From the NCBI GenBank assembly GCA_947629525.1, contig CANREB010000016.1, positions 1 to 50,724 on the forward strand: DNA of 50,724 bases. The letters are read 5' to 3'. Within the stretch, counting starts at the first letter, position 1. Each line of letters starts with the position of its first letter. This DNA comes from an uncultured Lachnospiraceae bacterium. Its GTDB lineage: Bacteria; Bacillota; Clostridia; Lachnospirales; Lachnospiraceae. Below, piece by piece: positions 17,777 through 27,912 of the stretch. The notes beneath the pieces were generated by a model, which saw nothing but the letters and a program-made list of their open reading frames with translations, searched no databases and was not told where the DNA came from. A program made the translations under genes and the position numbers.

Positions 17777-20222
17777 ATTTTTTAACACTGAATGTCACTT
17801 TGTCGCCGCGCACTCCTGCCGACACTTTATCGCCGCGCTTTACTTTGCCCTCAAGGATGGCGGTGGCAAGTTCGTTCTCAATAACGTTTTGGACTGCACG
17901 TTTTAACGGTCTTGCTCCCATTTTCAAATCGGAATGTTTTTTCACGATATATTCTTTGAGTGAATTTGTTATCGTAAGTTCAATTCCCATCTGCTCCCTG
18001 CATCTGTCGCACAGGTTCTTTGACAGCAGCGTGATTATCTGCTTCATATCCTGCTTTGTGAGCGCATGGAATACCATTATCTCATCTATCCTGTTGATGA
18101 ACTCCGGCTTAAATGTCCGCTTGACTTCATCCATAACGTTTGACTTCATCTTCCTGTAATCGGCATCGGCATCTTTTGTCGTGGCGAAACCAAGGTTCTT
18201 GGGGTCTATTATCCTCTGCGCGCCCGCGTTTGACGTCATGATGAGGATAGTGTTTTTAAAGCTTACCTTGCGTCCTTTGGAATCCGTGATATGACCGTCG
18301 TCAAGCACCTGAAGCAATATATTGAACACATCCGGATGAGCCTTTTCTATCTCATCAAACAATACCACTGAATACGGATTGCGGCGAACCTTCTCGCTCA
18401 ATTGCCCGCCTTCTTCAAATCCTACATATCCGGGCGGTGAACCGACCATTTTTGATACTGAATGAGGCTCCATATATTCCGACATATCGACTCTTATCAA
18501 AGCGTTTTCAGAGCCAAACATGGCTTCGGCAAGCGCTTTTGAAAGTTCTGTTTTGCCGACACCCGTAGGACCGAGAAACAGGAACGAACCTATCGGACGG
18601 TTTGAATCCTGAAGCCCTACACGCCCGCGTTTCATTGTCTGAGCGACTGCTTTGACAGCCTCATCCTGACCGATGACCCTTTTGTGAAGTATCGACTCGA
18701 GTTTGAGAAGCCGTTCGCTCTCTTTCTGTGTAAGCTTCTTTACAGGTATCTTTGTCCATCCCGCGACTACTTCGGCTATATCGTTTCCTGTCACTACCAG
18801 ATTTTTCTCAAGCTGTACCTTTTGGTATCTCGCAAATGCCCTATCGTATTTCTTAACGACCTCATCCTGAGCCTGACGAAGCTCGGACGCCTGTGTGTAT
18901 GCTTCCATTCTTATGGAACGCTCTATCTGAAGGTCATATTTCTTTATCTGCTGTTCCATCTCTTTAAGATTGTCGGGCAGGCTCATATTTTTAAGACGTA
19001 TAGCCGCTGAAGCCTCGTCTATCAAATCTATAGCCTTATCGGGAAGATTTCTGTCATTGATATATCTGTCGGAAAGCTTCACTGCCGTTTCTATCGCTTC
19101 CTGCGTGATAGTCACCTTATGGTGGTCTTCATATTTATGCGCTATGCCTGACAATATCTCTATTGCTTCCTTTTCGGTGGGTTCCTCTACCGTCACGGGC
19201 TGGAAACGCCGCTCAAGCGCCGCGTCTTTCTCGACATACTTTCTGTACTCCGCTATCGTAGTGGCGCCGATAAGCTGTATCTCGCCTCTTGAAAGCGATG
19301 GCTTAAGTATATTTGAAGCGTCTATAGCTCCCTCTGCGCCTCCTGCGCCTATCAGCGTGTGTATCTCGTCGAGGAAAAGATATATGTTGCCTGCTTCGAT
19401 TACCTCTTTAATGACTCTCTTGATGCGCTCCTCAAATTCACCTCTGTATTTTGAGCCTGCCACCATTCCCGCAAGATCAAGCGTCACAACACGCTTGTTC
19501 TTGACCGTGTCGGGTACCTCTCCGTTGACTATCCTGAGCGCAAGTCCTTCCGCGATTGCCGTCTTGCCGACTCCCGGCTCACCTATAAGACAGGGATTGT
19601 TCTTGGTACGCCTTGAAAGTATCTGCACGACACGCATTATCTCTGTGTCCCTGCCGATAACGGGGTCAAGCCTGCCTTCACGCGCAAGCATAGTCAGGTC
19701 ACGGCTGTACTGGTCAAGAGTATTCGTTTTGCCGTCTTTTTTCTTTTTATTCCTGTTCTTGTTAAGATCGTCCTTGTGCTGATTGGCATCTTCACCAATG
19801 GCGCTCATGGTGTCCATATAGAGCTTCTGTACGTTGACGCCTATCGTATTGAGCAGTCTCAACCCGACATTCTCGCCTTCCCGTATTATCGCGAGAAGAA
19901 TATGCTCCGTACCTGTCATCGTACTCTTATATTTTGCCGCTATCTTATGGCTTTCCTCAAGGATCTTTACCGCCCTTGGCGAATATCCTTCACGTTCAAG
20001 CATAGCAACGCTTCCCTCGGGGGCGATAAGTTCCCTTATCATCTCCATAAGCTGGCGCTCGTCAACACCGTTGTCCATAAGCACCCTCGCCGCTACCCCT
20101 GTACGCTCTTTAACAAGTCCTACAAGTATATGCTCGCTCCCGATATAGCCCTGACGCAGATCCTTTGCCGTCTTCGCCGCTTTCTGCAGCGCAACCTTAG
20201 CTTTATCCGTAAATTGTTGCAT
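17775..20222 (-). CDS. clpC: Clp protease ATPase subunit ClpC
   Basis: 815 aa. Order: Clp-N double repeat (about 1-145), AAA+ domain 1 with Walker A G-E-P-G-V-G-K-T (about 214), a middle coiled-coil segment with the ClpC linker ([10 protein letters not shown]), AAA+ domain 2 with G-P-T-G-V-G-K-T (about 550), and a ClpP-interacting loop region (L-G-F near 665). It unfolds substrates for ClpP. The start at 20222 is chosen because GGAGG lies 8 nt upstream and the sequence then begins [17 protein letters not shown]; two earlier in-frame starts lack such a site. It follows a GntR-type gene by 26 bp. No ctsR, mcsA or mcsB is adjacent, unlike in Bacillus. Confidence 0.97.
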   Translation of the reverse strand: MQQFTDKAKVALQKAAKTAKDLRQGYIGSEHILVGLVKERTGVAARVLMDNGVDERQLMEMIRELIAPEGSVAMLEREGYSPRAVKILEESHKIAAKYKSTMTGTEHILLAIIREGENVGLRLLNTIGVNVQKLYMDTMSAIGEDANQHKDDLNKNRNKKKKDGKTNTLDQYSRDLTMLAREGRLDPVIGRDTEIMRVVQILSRRTKNNPCLIGEPGVGKTAIAEGLALRIVNGEVPDTVKNKRVVTLDLAGMVAGSKYRGEFEERIKRVIKEVIEAGNIYLFLDEIHTLIGAGGAEGAIDASNILKPSLSRGEIQLIGATTIAEYRKYVEKDAALERRFQPVTVEEPTEKEAIEILSGIAHKYEDHHKVTITQEAIETAVKLSDRYINDRNLPDKAIDLIDEASAAIRLKNMSLPDNLKEMEQQIKKYDLQIERSIRMEAYTQASELRQAQDEVVKKYDRAFARYQKVQLEKNLVVTGNDIAEVVAGWTKIPVKKLTQKESERLLKLESILHKRVIGQDEAVKAVAQTMKRGRVGLQDSNRPIGSFLFLGPTGVGKTELSKALAEAMFGSENALIRVDMSEYMEPHSVSKMVGSPPGYVGFEEGGQLSEKVRRNPYSVVLFDEIEKAHPDVFNILLQVLDDGHITDSKGRKVSFKNTILIMTSNAGAQRIIDPKNLGFATTKDADADYRKMKSNVMDEVKRTFKPEFINRIDEIMVFHALTKQDMKQIITLLSKNLCDRCREQMGIELTITNSLKEYIVKKHSDLKMGARPLKRAVQNVIENELATAILEGKVKRGDKVSAGVRGDKVTFSVKK

Positions 20223-20248
20223 CACTGTATCCTCCATTACCACTAATA

Positions 20249-20620
20249 TTAATTTTCATAGTTCTCATATATTTCGTCAATAAGCTCGTGGATTTCCTGA
20301 CGCGATATGTTCTTACATCTGCTTTTTGCCAAAAGCACCTGCATTTGCGCCTTAAGTTCGGCAAGGGCATTGATCTTATTGATATCGACCGCTATGACCG
20401 CACCCTTTCGCCTGTCCACTTTGACAAATCCTTCCTGTTTTAAGACAGAATACGCTTTATTGACTGTATGCATATTGATCCCTATGGTATCCGCAAGCTG
20501 CCGAACCGACGGAAGCGCATCCCCTTCCTGAAACTGCGAGGTGGCTATCCCAATGATTATCTGGTTGCGCAGCTGCAAGTACAGAGCTTCATCACTGTTA
20601 AAATCTATCTCTATAACCAT
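20249..20620 (-). CDS. GntR family regulator, YtrA type
   Basis: 123 aa. An N-terminal winged helix-turn-helix of the GntR family (L-Y-L-Q-L-R-N-Q-I-I ... G-D-A-L-P-S-V-R-Q-L-A, I-N-M-H-T-V-N-K-A-Y) is followed by a short tail of about 50 residues, as in the YtrA subfamily, which lacks a large effector domain. Such regulators usually repress their own operon, often with ABC transporter genes; here the partner is clpC. AGGAGG is 10 nt from ATG 20620. Confidence 0.92.
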   Translation of the reverse strand: MVIEIDFNSDEALYLQLRNQIIIGIATSQFQEGDALPSVRQLADTIGINMHTVNKAYSVLKQEGFVKVDRRKGAVIAVDINKINALAELKAQMQVLLAKSRCKNISRQEIHELIDEIYENYEN

Positions 20621-20663
20621 TATTGACAACGCCTCCTTACTTCAATCGGTATCTGTTATATAA

Positions 20664-20692
20664 ATTGTAGCACACTGATATTATGTATACAA
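20664..20692 (-). promoter_or_regulatory. Promoter of the gntR-clpC operon
   Basis: TTGTAT (20687-20692), 17 bp and TACAAT (20664-20669). The -35 overlaps the palindrome GTATAC, a possible site for the encoded GntR protein. No CtsR-type tandem heptad (GGTCAAA twice) is seen. Confidence 0.65.
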
Positions 20693-20702
20693 GTAAAAAA
20701 AC

Positions 20703-20737
20703 AAAAAAAGTGCCGCTTTAACAACGGCACTTTTTTA
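20703..20737. terminator. Bidirectional rho-independent terminator
   Basis: AAAGTGCCG, CTTTAACAA, CGGCACTTT with A and T runs on either side. It ends the pur/SH3 transcript on the minus strand. Confidence 0.92.
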
Positions 20738-20746
20738 CATTATATC

Positions 20747-22261
20747 TTAAATATCAATGAAATCCATATCATCCTGCCCATTTGATGAATTTTTGGGTCT
20801 GGGTCTTTGCTGTCCCTGCTGTGGCTGCGGACGGCGCTGCGGCTGTGCAGGTCTTGCGTTACCTTGTCTTGTCACTACTCTTCCGTCGCCTTCCGGTCCT
20901 CTTCTCATACCGCCTTCCGACTGTGGACGGCGCTGTGGCTGTCCCTGCTGCGGCTGCGGACGGCGCTGCGGCTGTCCCTGCTGCGGACGACGCTGCGGCT
21001 GTACATCCTGCTGTGGCTGCGGACGGCGCTGCGGCTGTGCGGGTCTTGCTGCCCTGCGCACAGGTGCAGGCGGTATATCGTCCTCCTCATCGTCCTCGAG
21101 TTCCTCAAGGTCATCATCGTCGTCGCCATAATAGTCGTCATCGTCTTCATCATCATATCCGTTGCCGTACTCTCTCAGCTTTAAGAACATCAGACCTATT
21201 ACGGCAAGCAGTATAACTATTATCACCGCAAGGACTGCTATAGGAAGAATGCCTCCCGCCACTGCACTGTCCTCGGGGATAACAGCATCAGGTGTAGCGT
21301 AAACATATCGCGTATATACTACATTATCCGAATTGGAATCCATAAGATACCATCCCTCAACGCCGTTTACCTGTGCGTAAAAAATAAGGAAATCGCCGTT
21401 TTTCCAAGCCTTTATCTTCTGGTCGTTCCAACTGAGCTCTACCGGAACAAATTCGGGCATAATATAAGGGGTCTCATCAACGTTCATAAGCACTACACCC
21501 TGTGATGAACCTGAATTTGAGTCTTCCGCCGGCGGCTGCTCTGCAGACTGCTCTTCCGTGGGCGCTGCCTGCGTTTCGGTGCCTGCTTCCTGCTCTCCTC
21601 CCGCTTCGGTTCCGGTTATGTTTGACACTGCCTCATCTGCCGGAACATCATCAAAGCTTACCAAATCGGAACGTATAAAGCCTGTTATCTCTCTATCGTT
21701 ATATGTAAATGATACCTGATACCATGTCTTGCCGTCCGAACCTGCTGCCTCTCCTGTCACGGTAAGCACCATTCCGCGGTTCGCCGTCGCCACTGCCTCA
21801 TCATTTGTTGACGCGCCTTTTCTGATATTTGCACTGCTTGTCGAAACTGTCGCACGCCTTGCCTCCGTAGGGGTAACTGATGTATCTGCCGGCTGTGCCG
21901 TTGTCGCCACATTGTCGGTGCTTTCATTGGTCAGCGTGCTCACGGTGCCCGCATCGTCCGTACCCTGTGTACGTTCTATAAGGTCAGCCCTTATATATCC
22001 TTTATCGGTACCGTTGACCCATACCTGATACCAGTTCTTTCCGTCCGTTCCTGCCGTCTCGCCGATGATGTCAACTGTTCCGCCCTGCTTAACGCTGCCG
22101 ACCTGTTCGCTTGAGGCGTCTGCCGCCGCTCTTATCTTAGCGCTCTCAACAGTTACCTTGCCTTCATCCGCCGAGCAGACAGTGCCTGCGCCAAGTGCCA
22201 TACAGAAAACCATTGCAGCAAGTGTCTGCTTTACTTTTCCTCTTTTCAGTACTTTTTTCAT
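20747..22261 (-). CDS. Large SH3b membrane protein with acidic and Gln-Pro-Arg repeat tail
   Basis: 504 aa. A signal peptide (K-K-V-L-K-R-G-K ... A-A-M-V-F-C-M-A-L-G-A-G) is followed by two SH3b domains (about residues 30-95 and 135-205), a Glu/Ala/Pro linker, a short beta domain (about 260-325), one membrane helix (GILPIAVLAVIIVILLAVIG) and a cytoplasmic tail. The tail has an Asp/Glu run (DDEDDDDYYGDDDDD) and then repeats of the type Q-P-Q-R-R-P-Q-P-Q-Q. Wall-binding outside and highly charged inside suggests a link between the wall and cytoplasmic components; this is inference. GGAGG is 6 nt before ATG 22261 and the purD stop is one base upstream, so it is the last gene of the pur operon. 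Confidence 0.85.
   Translation of the reverse strand: MKKVLKRGKVKQTLAAMVFCMALGAGTVCSADEGKVTVESAKIRAAADASSEQVGSVKQGGTVDIIGETAGTDGKNWYQVWVNGTDKGYIRADLIERTQGTDDAGTVSTLTNESTDNVATTAQPADTSVTPTEARRATVSTSSANIRKGASTNDEAVATANRGMVLTVTGEAAGSDGKTWYQVSFTYNDREITGFIRSDLVSFDDVPADEAVSNITGTEAGGEQEAGTETQAAPTEEQSAEQPPAEDSNSGSSQGVVLMNVDETPYIMPEFVPVELSWNDQKIKAWKNGDFLIFYAQVNGVEGWYLMDSNSDNVVYTRYVYATPDAVIPEDSAVAGGILPIAVLAVIIVILLAVIGLMFLKLREYGNGYDDEDDDDYYGDDDDDLEELEDDEEDDIPPAPVRRAARPAQPQRRPQPQQDVQPQRRPQQGQPQRRPQPQQGQPQRRPQSEGGMRRGPEGDGRVVTRQGNARPAQPQRRPQPQQGQQRPRPKNSSNGQDDMDFIDI
20807..21050. repeat. Tandem codon repeats encoding the QPQRRPQPQQ tail
   Basis: Repeated short DNA units related to GGCTGCGGACGGCGCTG occur at least six times within the 3' end of the SH3 membrane protein gene. 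All are in frame, so repeat number could vary between strains without breaking the frame. Confidence 0.8.
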
Positions 22262-22262
22262 T

Positions 22263-23549
22263 TCAATCCTCCATATCTGCTTCATCAATAGCTTTACCTA
22301 TATCGTGTCTCATATATTTATTTTCAAACCCGACCCACCCTGCAGCGGCATAGGCATTCGCCCTTGCCTCTTTCAGATCCGCGCCTTTTGCGGTAACGCC
22401 GAGTACACGACCGCCGTTAGTGACAATCCTGCCTTTATCATCGAGCTTAGTCCCCGCGTGGAAACAATAGTACCCGTCTTTATTATCAAACTTCTCAAGT
22501 CCTTTTATCTCAAAACCCTTCTCATATTTTACGGGGTAGCCGTCGCTTGCAAGAACGACACAGACCGCCGCATTATCCTCAAACTGCAGATCTATACGGT
22601 CAAGTGTGCCGTCGATGCATGCCTGCATAACGTCGATTATATCATTTTTCATTCTGGGAAGCACGACCTGTGCCTCGGGATCGCCGAACCGCGCATTGTA
22701 TTCAAGCACTTTAGGTCCGTCCGATGTCAGCATAAGCCCGAAAAATATAATGCCTTTGAACTCTCTTCCCTCGGCTGCCATCGCATCTACCGTCGCCTGA
22801 TAAATATGCTTTTTGCAATATTCATCCACATCGGCTGTGTAGAAAGGGCTTGGTGAAAAAGTACCCATTCCTCCGGTATTCAATCCCTTATCTCCGTCTT
22901 TTGCGCGCTTATGATCCTGCGCCGACGTCATCGTTTTTATTGTTTTACCGTCAACATATGACAGTACCGATACCTCGCGCCCCGTCATAAACTCTTCAAT
23001 GACCATGCGGCTGCCCGCTTCACCGAATTTCCTGTCAAGCATTATTGACCTGACGCCGTCTTTTGCCTCGTCTAACGTATTGCATATAAGTACGCCTTTG
23101 CCAAGCGCAAGCCCGTCAGCCTTAAGCACTATCGGGAACTTTGCGTTCTCAAGGTATTCAAGTGCCTTGTCCGCATCGTCAAAATTCTCATATGCCGCTG
23201 TAGGTATATTATATTTTTTCATCAGATCCTTTGAAAATGCTTTTGAACCTTCAAGTATCGCCGCATTTTTTCGCGGACCGAATATCCTGAGCCCCTGCGC
23301 CTCAAACACATCTACTAGACCGCCCACAAGCGGATCATCCATACCTACGATAGTAAGGTCTATTTCTTTTTCTTTGGCAAATGCTGCAAGCTTATCGAAC
23401 TCCATAGCGCCGATCGGCACGCACTCGGCAATCTGACCAATACCCGCATTGCCCGGGGCGCAGTATATTTTGTCGGCTTTAGGGCTTTTTGCCACACTTG
23501 CCGCAATCGCATGTTCTCTGCCGCCGCTGCCTACTATTAATATTTTCAT
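22263..23549 (-). CDS. purD: Phosphoribosylamine-glycine ligase
   Basis: 428 aa, ATP-grasp enzyme of step 2 of purine synthesis. It shows G-S-G-G-R-E-H-A-I-A at the start, L-K-A-D-G-L-A-L-G-K-G-V (ATP-grasp lysine region), the E-E-F-M-T-G-R-E-V-S-V-L-S strand, N-T-G-G-M-G-T-F-S-P and E-Y-N-A-R-F-G-D-P-E-A-Q. The start at 23549 has GGAGG 5 nt upstream; the longer frame overlaps this site. It lies 17 bp after purN. Confidence 0.98.
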   Translation of the reverse strand: MKILIVGSGGREHAIAASVAKSPKADKIYCAPGNAGIGQIAECVPIGAMEFDKLAAFAKEKEIDLTIVGMDDPLVGGLVDVFEAQGLRIFGPRKNAAILEGSKAFSKDLMKKYNIPTAAYENFDDADKALEYLENAKFPIVLKADGLALGKGVLICNTLDEAKDGVRSIMLDRKFGEAGSRMVIEEFMTGREVSVLSYVDGKTIKTMTSAQDHKRAKDGDKGLNTGGMGTFSPSPFYTADVDEYCKKHIYQATVDAMAAEGREFKGIIFFGLMLTSDGPKVLEYNARFGDPEAQVVLPRMKNDIIDVMQACIDGTLDRIDLQFEDNAAVCVVLASDGYPVKYEKGFEIKGLEKFDNKDGYYCFHAGTKLDDKGRIVTNGGRVLGVTAKGADLKEARANAYAAAGWVGFENKYMRHDIGKAIDEADMED

Positions 23550-23566
23550 TTTTTCCTCCATACCGA

Positions 23567-24160
23567 TTATTGATGCCTGCGTGCAATCTCGTCTATAGCC
23601 TGTGGAAGTATCACCCATTCAGCCTGTTCCATCACACGCCTCTGCAATATTTCAGGCGTATCGCCTTCAAGAACTTCAACCGCTTTCTGACATATTATAG
23701 GACCTGTATCGGTTCCCTCGTCAACATAATGTACTGTTGCGCCCGTGACTTTTACTCCGCGCGCAAGCGCCGCTTCATGCACTTTAAGCCCATAGTAGCC
23801 CTTGCCGCAGAAAGAGGGGATGAGCGACGGATGGATGTTGATTATGCGCCCCTCATACTTTCGTATCATCTCAGGCGGCAAGACCACCAAAAAGCCCGCA
23901 AGCACTACTAAATCGGGACTGACCGCATCGACCGCCGAAAGAAACGCGCTGTTAAAAAGTTCACGGCTGTCATAATCTTTAGGCGATACGGCTATGGCGT
24001 CAATGCCTTTTGACTTTGCCCGCTCAAGCGCGTGCGCGCCCTTATTATTGCTTATTACCCTGACTATCTGTGTATTTGTAATACTGCCGTTATCTATCGC
24101 GTCCATAATTGCCTGAAGATTGGTGCCTCCACCCGATACGCACACACATATTCTCAGCAT
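23567..24160 (-). CDS. purN: Phosphoribosylglycinamide formyltransferase
   Basis: 197 aa. It transfers a formyl group from 10-formyl-THF to GAR. It has S-G-G-G-T-N-L-Q-A at the phosphate-binding turn, the catalytic N-I-H-P-S-L-I-P, and D-E-G-T-D-T-G-P-I with the catalytic Asp. It overlaps the end of purM by 7 bp. Confidence 0.98.
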   Translation of the reverse strand: MLRICVCVSGGGTNLQAIMDAIDNGSITNTQIVRVISNNKGAHALERAKSKGIDAIAVSPKDYDSRELFNSAFLSAVDAVSPDLVVLAGFLVVLPPEMIRKYEGRIINIHPSLIPSFCGKGYYGLKVHEAALARGVKVTGATVHYVDEGTDTGPIICQKAVEVLEGDTPEILQRRVMEQAEWVILPQAIDEIARRHQ

Positions 24161-25179
24161 AAGATTACTCCTTTTTCGCCTTCTTTTGTCTCGCCGATGA
24201 TATAGCAGTTCTCCCCTGCTGCCTTTATTGCCTCAACAGCTTTATCCGCGTCTTCGCCTGATACGGCAACGACCATTCCTATACCCATATTGTATGTGTT
24301 GTACATCATATGTTCATCTATATTGCCCTTTTCCTGAAGCATCCTGAATATTGCGGGCACTTTATAGCTGTCTTTTCTTATCACGGCGCAGATGTTATCA
24401 GGCAGCATCCTCGGAACATTCTCATAAAATCCGCCGCCTGTTATGTGGCTGCATGCCTTTATGCGCACTCCCGCATCCTTAATACCTTTAAGCGCCCTGA
24501 CATATATACGCGTAGGTTCAAGCAGCGCTTCGCCAAGCGTTCTGCCAAGCTCATCATAATATGTATCAAGGCTCTCCCTTGACATATCAAACACTTTTCT
24601 CACAAGTGAAAAGCCATTGCTGTGTACGCCGCTTGACGCTATCCCGATAAGGACATCGCCCGCTTTCAAATCTTTTCCGGTTATCAGGTCTTTCTCGTCA
24701 ACCACACCGACAGCAAATCCTGCCAAGTCGTACTCGTCCTCCGGCATAAGTCCCGGATGCTCCGCCGTCTCTCCTCCGATAAGCGCCGCTCCCGACTGTA
24801 TGCAGCCCTCGGCAACACCCTTTACGATCGTCGCTATTTTCTCAGGCTCGTTTTTTCCGCATGCTATGTAATCAAGGAAAAATAACGGTTCCCCACCCGC
24901 GCAGGCTATATCGTTGACGCACATTGCGACACAGTCTATGCCTATTGTGTCATGCTTGTCCATGACAAACGCGAGTTTTAATTTCGTGCCTACTCCGTCC
25001 GTACCTGATACAAGTGTCGGTTTTTCCATTCCTTTTATCTTTTCCATTGAAAAAGCACCCGAAAATCCGCCAATGCCGCCAAGCACTTCGGGGCGCATCG
25101 TCGCTTTTACGTGCTCTTTCATCAGCTCTACCGACTTGTAACCTGCTTCTATATCTACACCGGCTTTTTTATAATCCAT
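24154..25179 (-). CDS. purM: Phosphoribosylformylglycinamidine cyclo-ligase (AIR synthetase)
   Basis: 341 aa, full length. D-Y-K-K-A-G-V-D-I at the start, [17 protein letters not shown], the G-G-E-T-A-E-H-P-G loop and [13 protein letters not shown] identify PurM, which closes the imidazole ring using ATP. It lies between purE and purN in the operon. Confidence 0.98.
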   Translation of the reverse strand: MDYKKAGVDIEAGYKSVELMKEHVKATMRPEVLGGIGGFSGAFSMEKIKGMEKPTLVSGTDGVGTKLKLAFVMDKHDTIGIDCVAMCVNDIACAGGEPLFFLDYIACGKNEPEKIATIVKGVAEGCIQSGAALIGGETAEHPGLMPEDEYDLAGFAVGVVDEKDLITGKDLKAGDVLIGIASSGVHSNGFSLVRKVFDMSRESLDTYYDELGRTLGEALLEPTRIYVRALKGIKDAGVRIKACSHITGGGFYENVPRMLPDNICAVIRKDSYKVPAIFRMLQEKGNIDEHMMYNTYNMGIGMVVAVSGEDADKAVEAIKAAGENCYIIGETKEGEKGVILC

Positions 25180-25224
25180 AATTTCCTCTCATTCTGCCGC
25201 TTTTACGGCTGTGTACAGACTGTA

Positions 25225-25740
25225 TCAGTGCTGATCTTTCAAGTATTCCTTATATCCTTTTTCTTTTAATCCGGCATCTTTTTTTTCGACCTGCTCCTTC
25301 AATGACTGCGAGTAGGCTTTGAGCCTGCTAAGCAGCTCCTTGTCGGATGTGGCTAATATCTTCGCCGCAAGCAGCCCCGCATTTGTACCTCCGTTTATCG
25401 CAACCGTCGCCACGGGTATGCCTGACGGCATCTGTACTATGGAATACAGTGAGTCACGCCCTCCAAGCGATGTGGTGTGCATAGGTATGCCGATAACAGG
25501 CATCGGAAAGATAGCCGCGCACATACCCGGCAGATGCGCTGCCATGCCCGCACCCGCTATTATAACCTTGAACCCTTTTTCCTCCGCGGTCTTTGCGTAT
25601 TCAAAGAATACATCAGGTTCCCTGTGCGCCGAGATTATCGTCATCTCGTAGGAAACGCCCAGTTCTTCCAAAATATCAGCCGCTTTAGCCATAACAGGCA
25701 TATCTGAGTCCGAACCCATAACAATGCCAACCTGTGCCAT
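25225..25740 (-). CDS. purE: N5-carboxyaminoimidazole ribonucleotide mutase (class I PurE)
   Basis: 171 aa. G-I-V-M-G-S-D-S-D-M-P-V-M near the start, S-A-H-R-E-P-D (catalytic His), G-A-G-M-A-A-H-L-P-G and P-V-I-G-I-P are diagnostic. No purK is adjacent. AAAGGGG is 7 nt before the ATG. First gene of the operon purE-purM-purN-purD-SH3 protein. Confidence 0.97.
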   Translation of the reverse strand: MAQVGIVMGSDSDMPVMAKAADILEELGVSYEMTIISAHREPDVFFEYAKTAEEKGFKVIIAGAGMAAHLPGMCAAIFPMPVIGIPMHTTSLGGRDSLYSIVQMPSGIPVATVAINGGTNAGLLAAKILATSDKELLSRLKAYSQSLKEQVEKKDAGLKEKGYKEYLKDQH

Positions 25741-25778
25741 ATATTATATCCCCTTTCATTAATGTGATCCTTGATATC

Positions 25779-25807
25779 AGTTTACCGATAATATCCGCAA
25801 ACGTCAA
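25779..25807 (-). promoter_or_regulatory. Promoter of the pur operon
   Basis: TTGACG (25802-25807), 17 bp, TAAACT (25779-25784). The leader is only about 35 nt, so there is no room for a purine riboswitch. Confidence 0.65.
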
Positions 25808-25812
25808 CTGAT

Positions 25813-27912
25813 TTAAGTGCGATCGTCAAATGCCTCGTTAAGCTTTTGTGTTCCTTCAAGCACAAATCTGCCGTTTTCTATGATCGGATAGGCATTTTTA
25901 TCACTGTCATAAGCAATTATCGAGCCAAGCTCATCATAAGGTATCGTAATGTCCGTATGGCACCCGAAGTATGCTTTTGACGGATCGGTCTTGCGCAGAA
26001 TGGACACTGAATTATCTTTTGCCACTATCTCCCTGCCGTCTTCGTTGTATACCCTTACATCTTCACTGCGTGAATAACACGTATCTCCCACAGCAAAATG
26101 CGGTCCTGTCTTTTCGGCAATAAGGATCGGGAAGCGGCTTTCTATGTCATATTTTTTTGCCGTCATATACGCTGTCGTGTTCGTACCTATCGCGAACTCA
26201 CCCATAGGCAGCGTATCATAATTGAACATTACATTCGCTTTTATATATTTTTTGTTTTCATCGTCAGTCGCAAAGTTGGCGCATGTGTACGCGCAGATCA
26301 TTCCGTCCTTAAAATCTATCTGCAGATCGTGGTACTCAAGTTCATTCAAAAACACCCTGCTCACATGAAGCCTTCCGTCCGTTCCCTCGAGAACAGGCGA
26401 TGTGAATACCTCACCGACTGGGATGTTGACATCCGCAACGCAGTTTTCAAATTTCGTTTCTTTTTCAGGGTCATTTAAACGGTATAGCTGTACCCTTAAG
26501 TCTGTTTTGTTGCCGTTCATACCTTTTATCTCAACGTAGTCGGCTTTGTTGAGCGTATCGATGATAGTCGCCTGAACCTGCTCGTACGTAGTATAGTCGA
26601 GAGTATTAAGTTTAACGGTCTCATCAAAGATTTCCTCAAATTTATCTCCGATGTCGGGTACGGGAAACGCTATTATCGTAAAGCTGCGCTCCTCCTCATT
26701 TATATAATTGCTTACGATATCAGCCTGTGCTCCCATCAGTTCAGATGAAAGCTTCTGCTGTTCTTTGCTCAACGCACACGCCGTTTTTTTGGAAATCGGT
26801 GAAAACGGCGTCTCTCCAAACACTTCTACGACTGCGGGTCCTGCGTATTTTGCCGCTTTATCCTTGTATTCCTCATACGCAAGCCTTAATACTTCAAGCC
26901 TGCGGTTTACCAGCCGTCTGTCAAGGAAAAGCGCGATATCGTCTTTATGGTCGTACTCGTACTGTTTATTGGCAGACGCGCCATAATATCCTGTCCTGCT
27001 TGTACCCCTTTTGTAAAAAATACTGTCTCTTGACCTGTATACTGTCGGTTTAAGCCCCATTTTTGCAAAATTGGCAATCGCCGCCTTTATTATCCGCTCA
27101 AATCCAAGTACAAACCGTATATCAACAGTCTCTTTTTTACTCAGATCCTTGTTGCCTTTTATAAATCCGATGCGATACCCTTCCGTATAAGTGTCGGCAA
27201 TCATCTGTATGCGTTCATGTGAAAGAGTGCTCAAATACTGTGCCATTTTTTCAATCCCGGGCGAAATATATTCGCCGTAACGGTACAGATAGCTTATGTC
27301 ATTAAGGTCGCTCTCCATAATTATCCTGACCGCAAAATCACGCTCCGTATCTAACTGTTCTCCCACTCTCTGCTGTGACGCGGGTTCAGAGTAATCGCTC
27401 ACGAACCAGTACATATTTTCACGGATGTCATTCCCTGACGGCACCTGCGGTTCTTCATTATTCAACTCTGCTTCGCTCTTGGCATACTCAAACATATTGT
27501 ATATTTCAACAAAAAGTTCCATGCGGATGACAAGCGCTTCAAGCTTTTCTTCAAACGCGCATGCTATCATACTGCGAAGTTCCGCGTATAAGAATGAAAG
27601 AAGAGCGCCGAGCTCTTCGCCGAGCTTTTCACAGGCATAATCAGGGTTGGCATAACTTACGGCATATCTGTCGTCCAAAATGTCAGCATAAAGCGCCCTG
27701 TTCACCTTTCGCAGTTCATCGATGGAAGTCCTGCCCTGTGTGAAAAATCCGTCTCTTACTTTCCCGTAAGCGTCTGCCGTAAGAAGTATGAACTCTGCCG
27801 TTTTCTTAAAGTAATCTTTATATTGTTCAGATACTTCCTGCGTTTCTGCTATCTCGCGTATGCGTCCGCAGGAAAGTTCGTATCTTTCTTCTATAACTGA
27901 CATATCTGTCAT
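25813..27912 (-). CDS. M29-type aminopeptidase with long unassigned N-terminal half
   Basis: 699 aa. The C-terminal part (about residues 330-690) resembles M29 metallo-aminopeptidases (AmpS/PepS): N-I-P-V-G-E-V-F-T-S-P (Glu ligand), G-E-F-A-I-G-T-N-T (Glu), E-K-T-G-P-H-F-A-V-G-D-T-C-Y (His, Tyr) and H-T-D-I-T-I-P-Y (His, Asp), so the metal site looks complete. Usual M29 enzymes have about 400 residues; the first 300 or so here are helical and not recognised. Start 27912 overlaps the stop of the upstream gene (ATGA), with GGGAG upstream. It is the last gene of the pyrE-linked operon. Confidence 0.85.
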   Translation of the reverse strand: MTDMSVIEERYELSCGRIREIAETQEVSEQYKDYFKKTAEFILLTADAYGKVRDGFFTQGRTSIDELRKVNRALYADILDDRYAVSYANPDYACEKLGEELGALLSFLYAELRSMIACAFEEKLEALVIRMELFVEIYNMFEYAKSEAELNNEEPQVPSGNDIRENMYWFVSDYSEPASQQRVGEQLDTERDFAVRIIMESDLNDISYLYRYGEYISPGIEKMAQYLSTLSHERIQMIADTYTEGYRIGFIKGNKDLSKKETVDIRFVLGFERIIKAAIANFAKMGLKPTVYRSRDSIFYKRGTSRTGYYGASANKQYEYDHKDDIALFLDRRLVNRRLEVLRLAYEEYKDKAAKYAGPAVVEVFGETPFSPISKKTACALSKEQQKLSSELMGAQADIVSNYINEEERSFTIIAFPVPDIGDKFEEIFDETVKLNTLDYTTYEQVQATIIDTLNKADYVEIKGMNGNKTDLRVQLYRLNDPEKETKFENCVADVNIPVGEVFTSPVLEGTDGRLHVSRVFLNELEYHDLQIDFKDGMICAYTCANFATDDENKKYIKANVMFNYDTLPMGEFAIGTNTTAYMTAKKYDIESRFPILIAEKTGPHFAVGDTCYSRSEDVRVYNEDGREIVAKDNSVSILRKTDPSKAYFGCHTDITIPYDELGSIIAYDSDKNAYPIIENGRFVLEGTQKLNEAFDDRT

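Noticed and set aside
18970..19782. Long plus-strand frames opposite clpC (also opposite purD, radA and groEL).
   Set aside because: Mirror frames caused by codon bias of the true genes, without ribosome sites.
25741..25812. Purine riboswitch before purE.
   Set aside because: The leader from the predicted start is only about 35 nt and lacks the conserved three-way junction.
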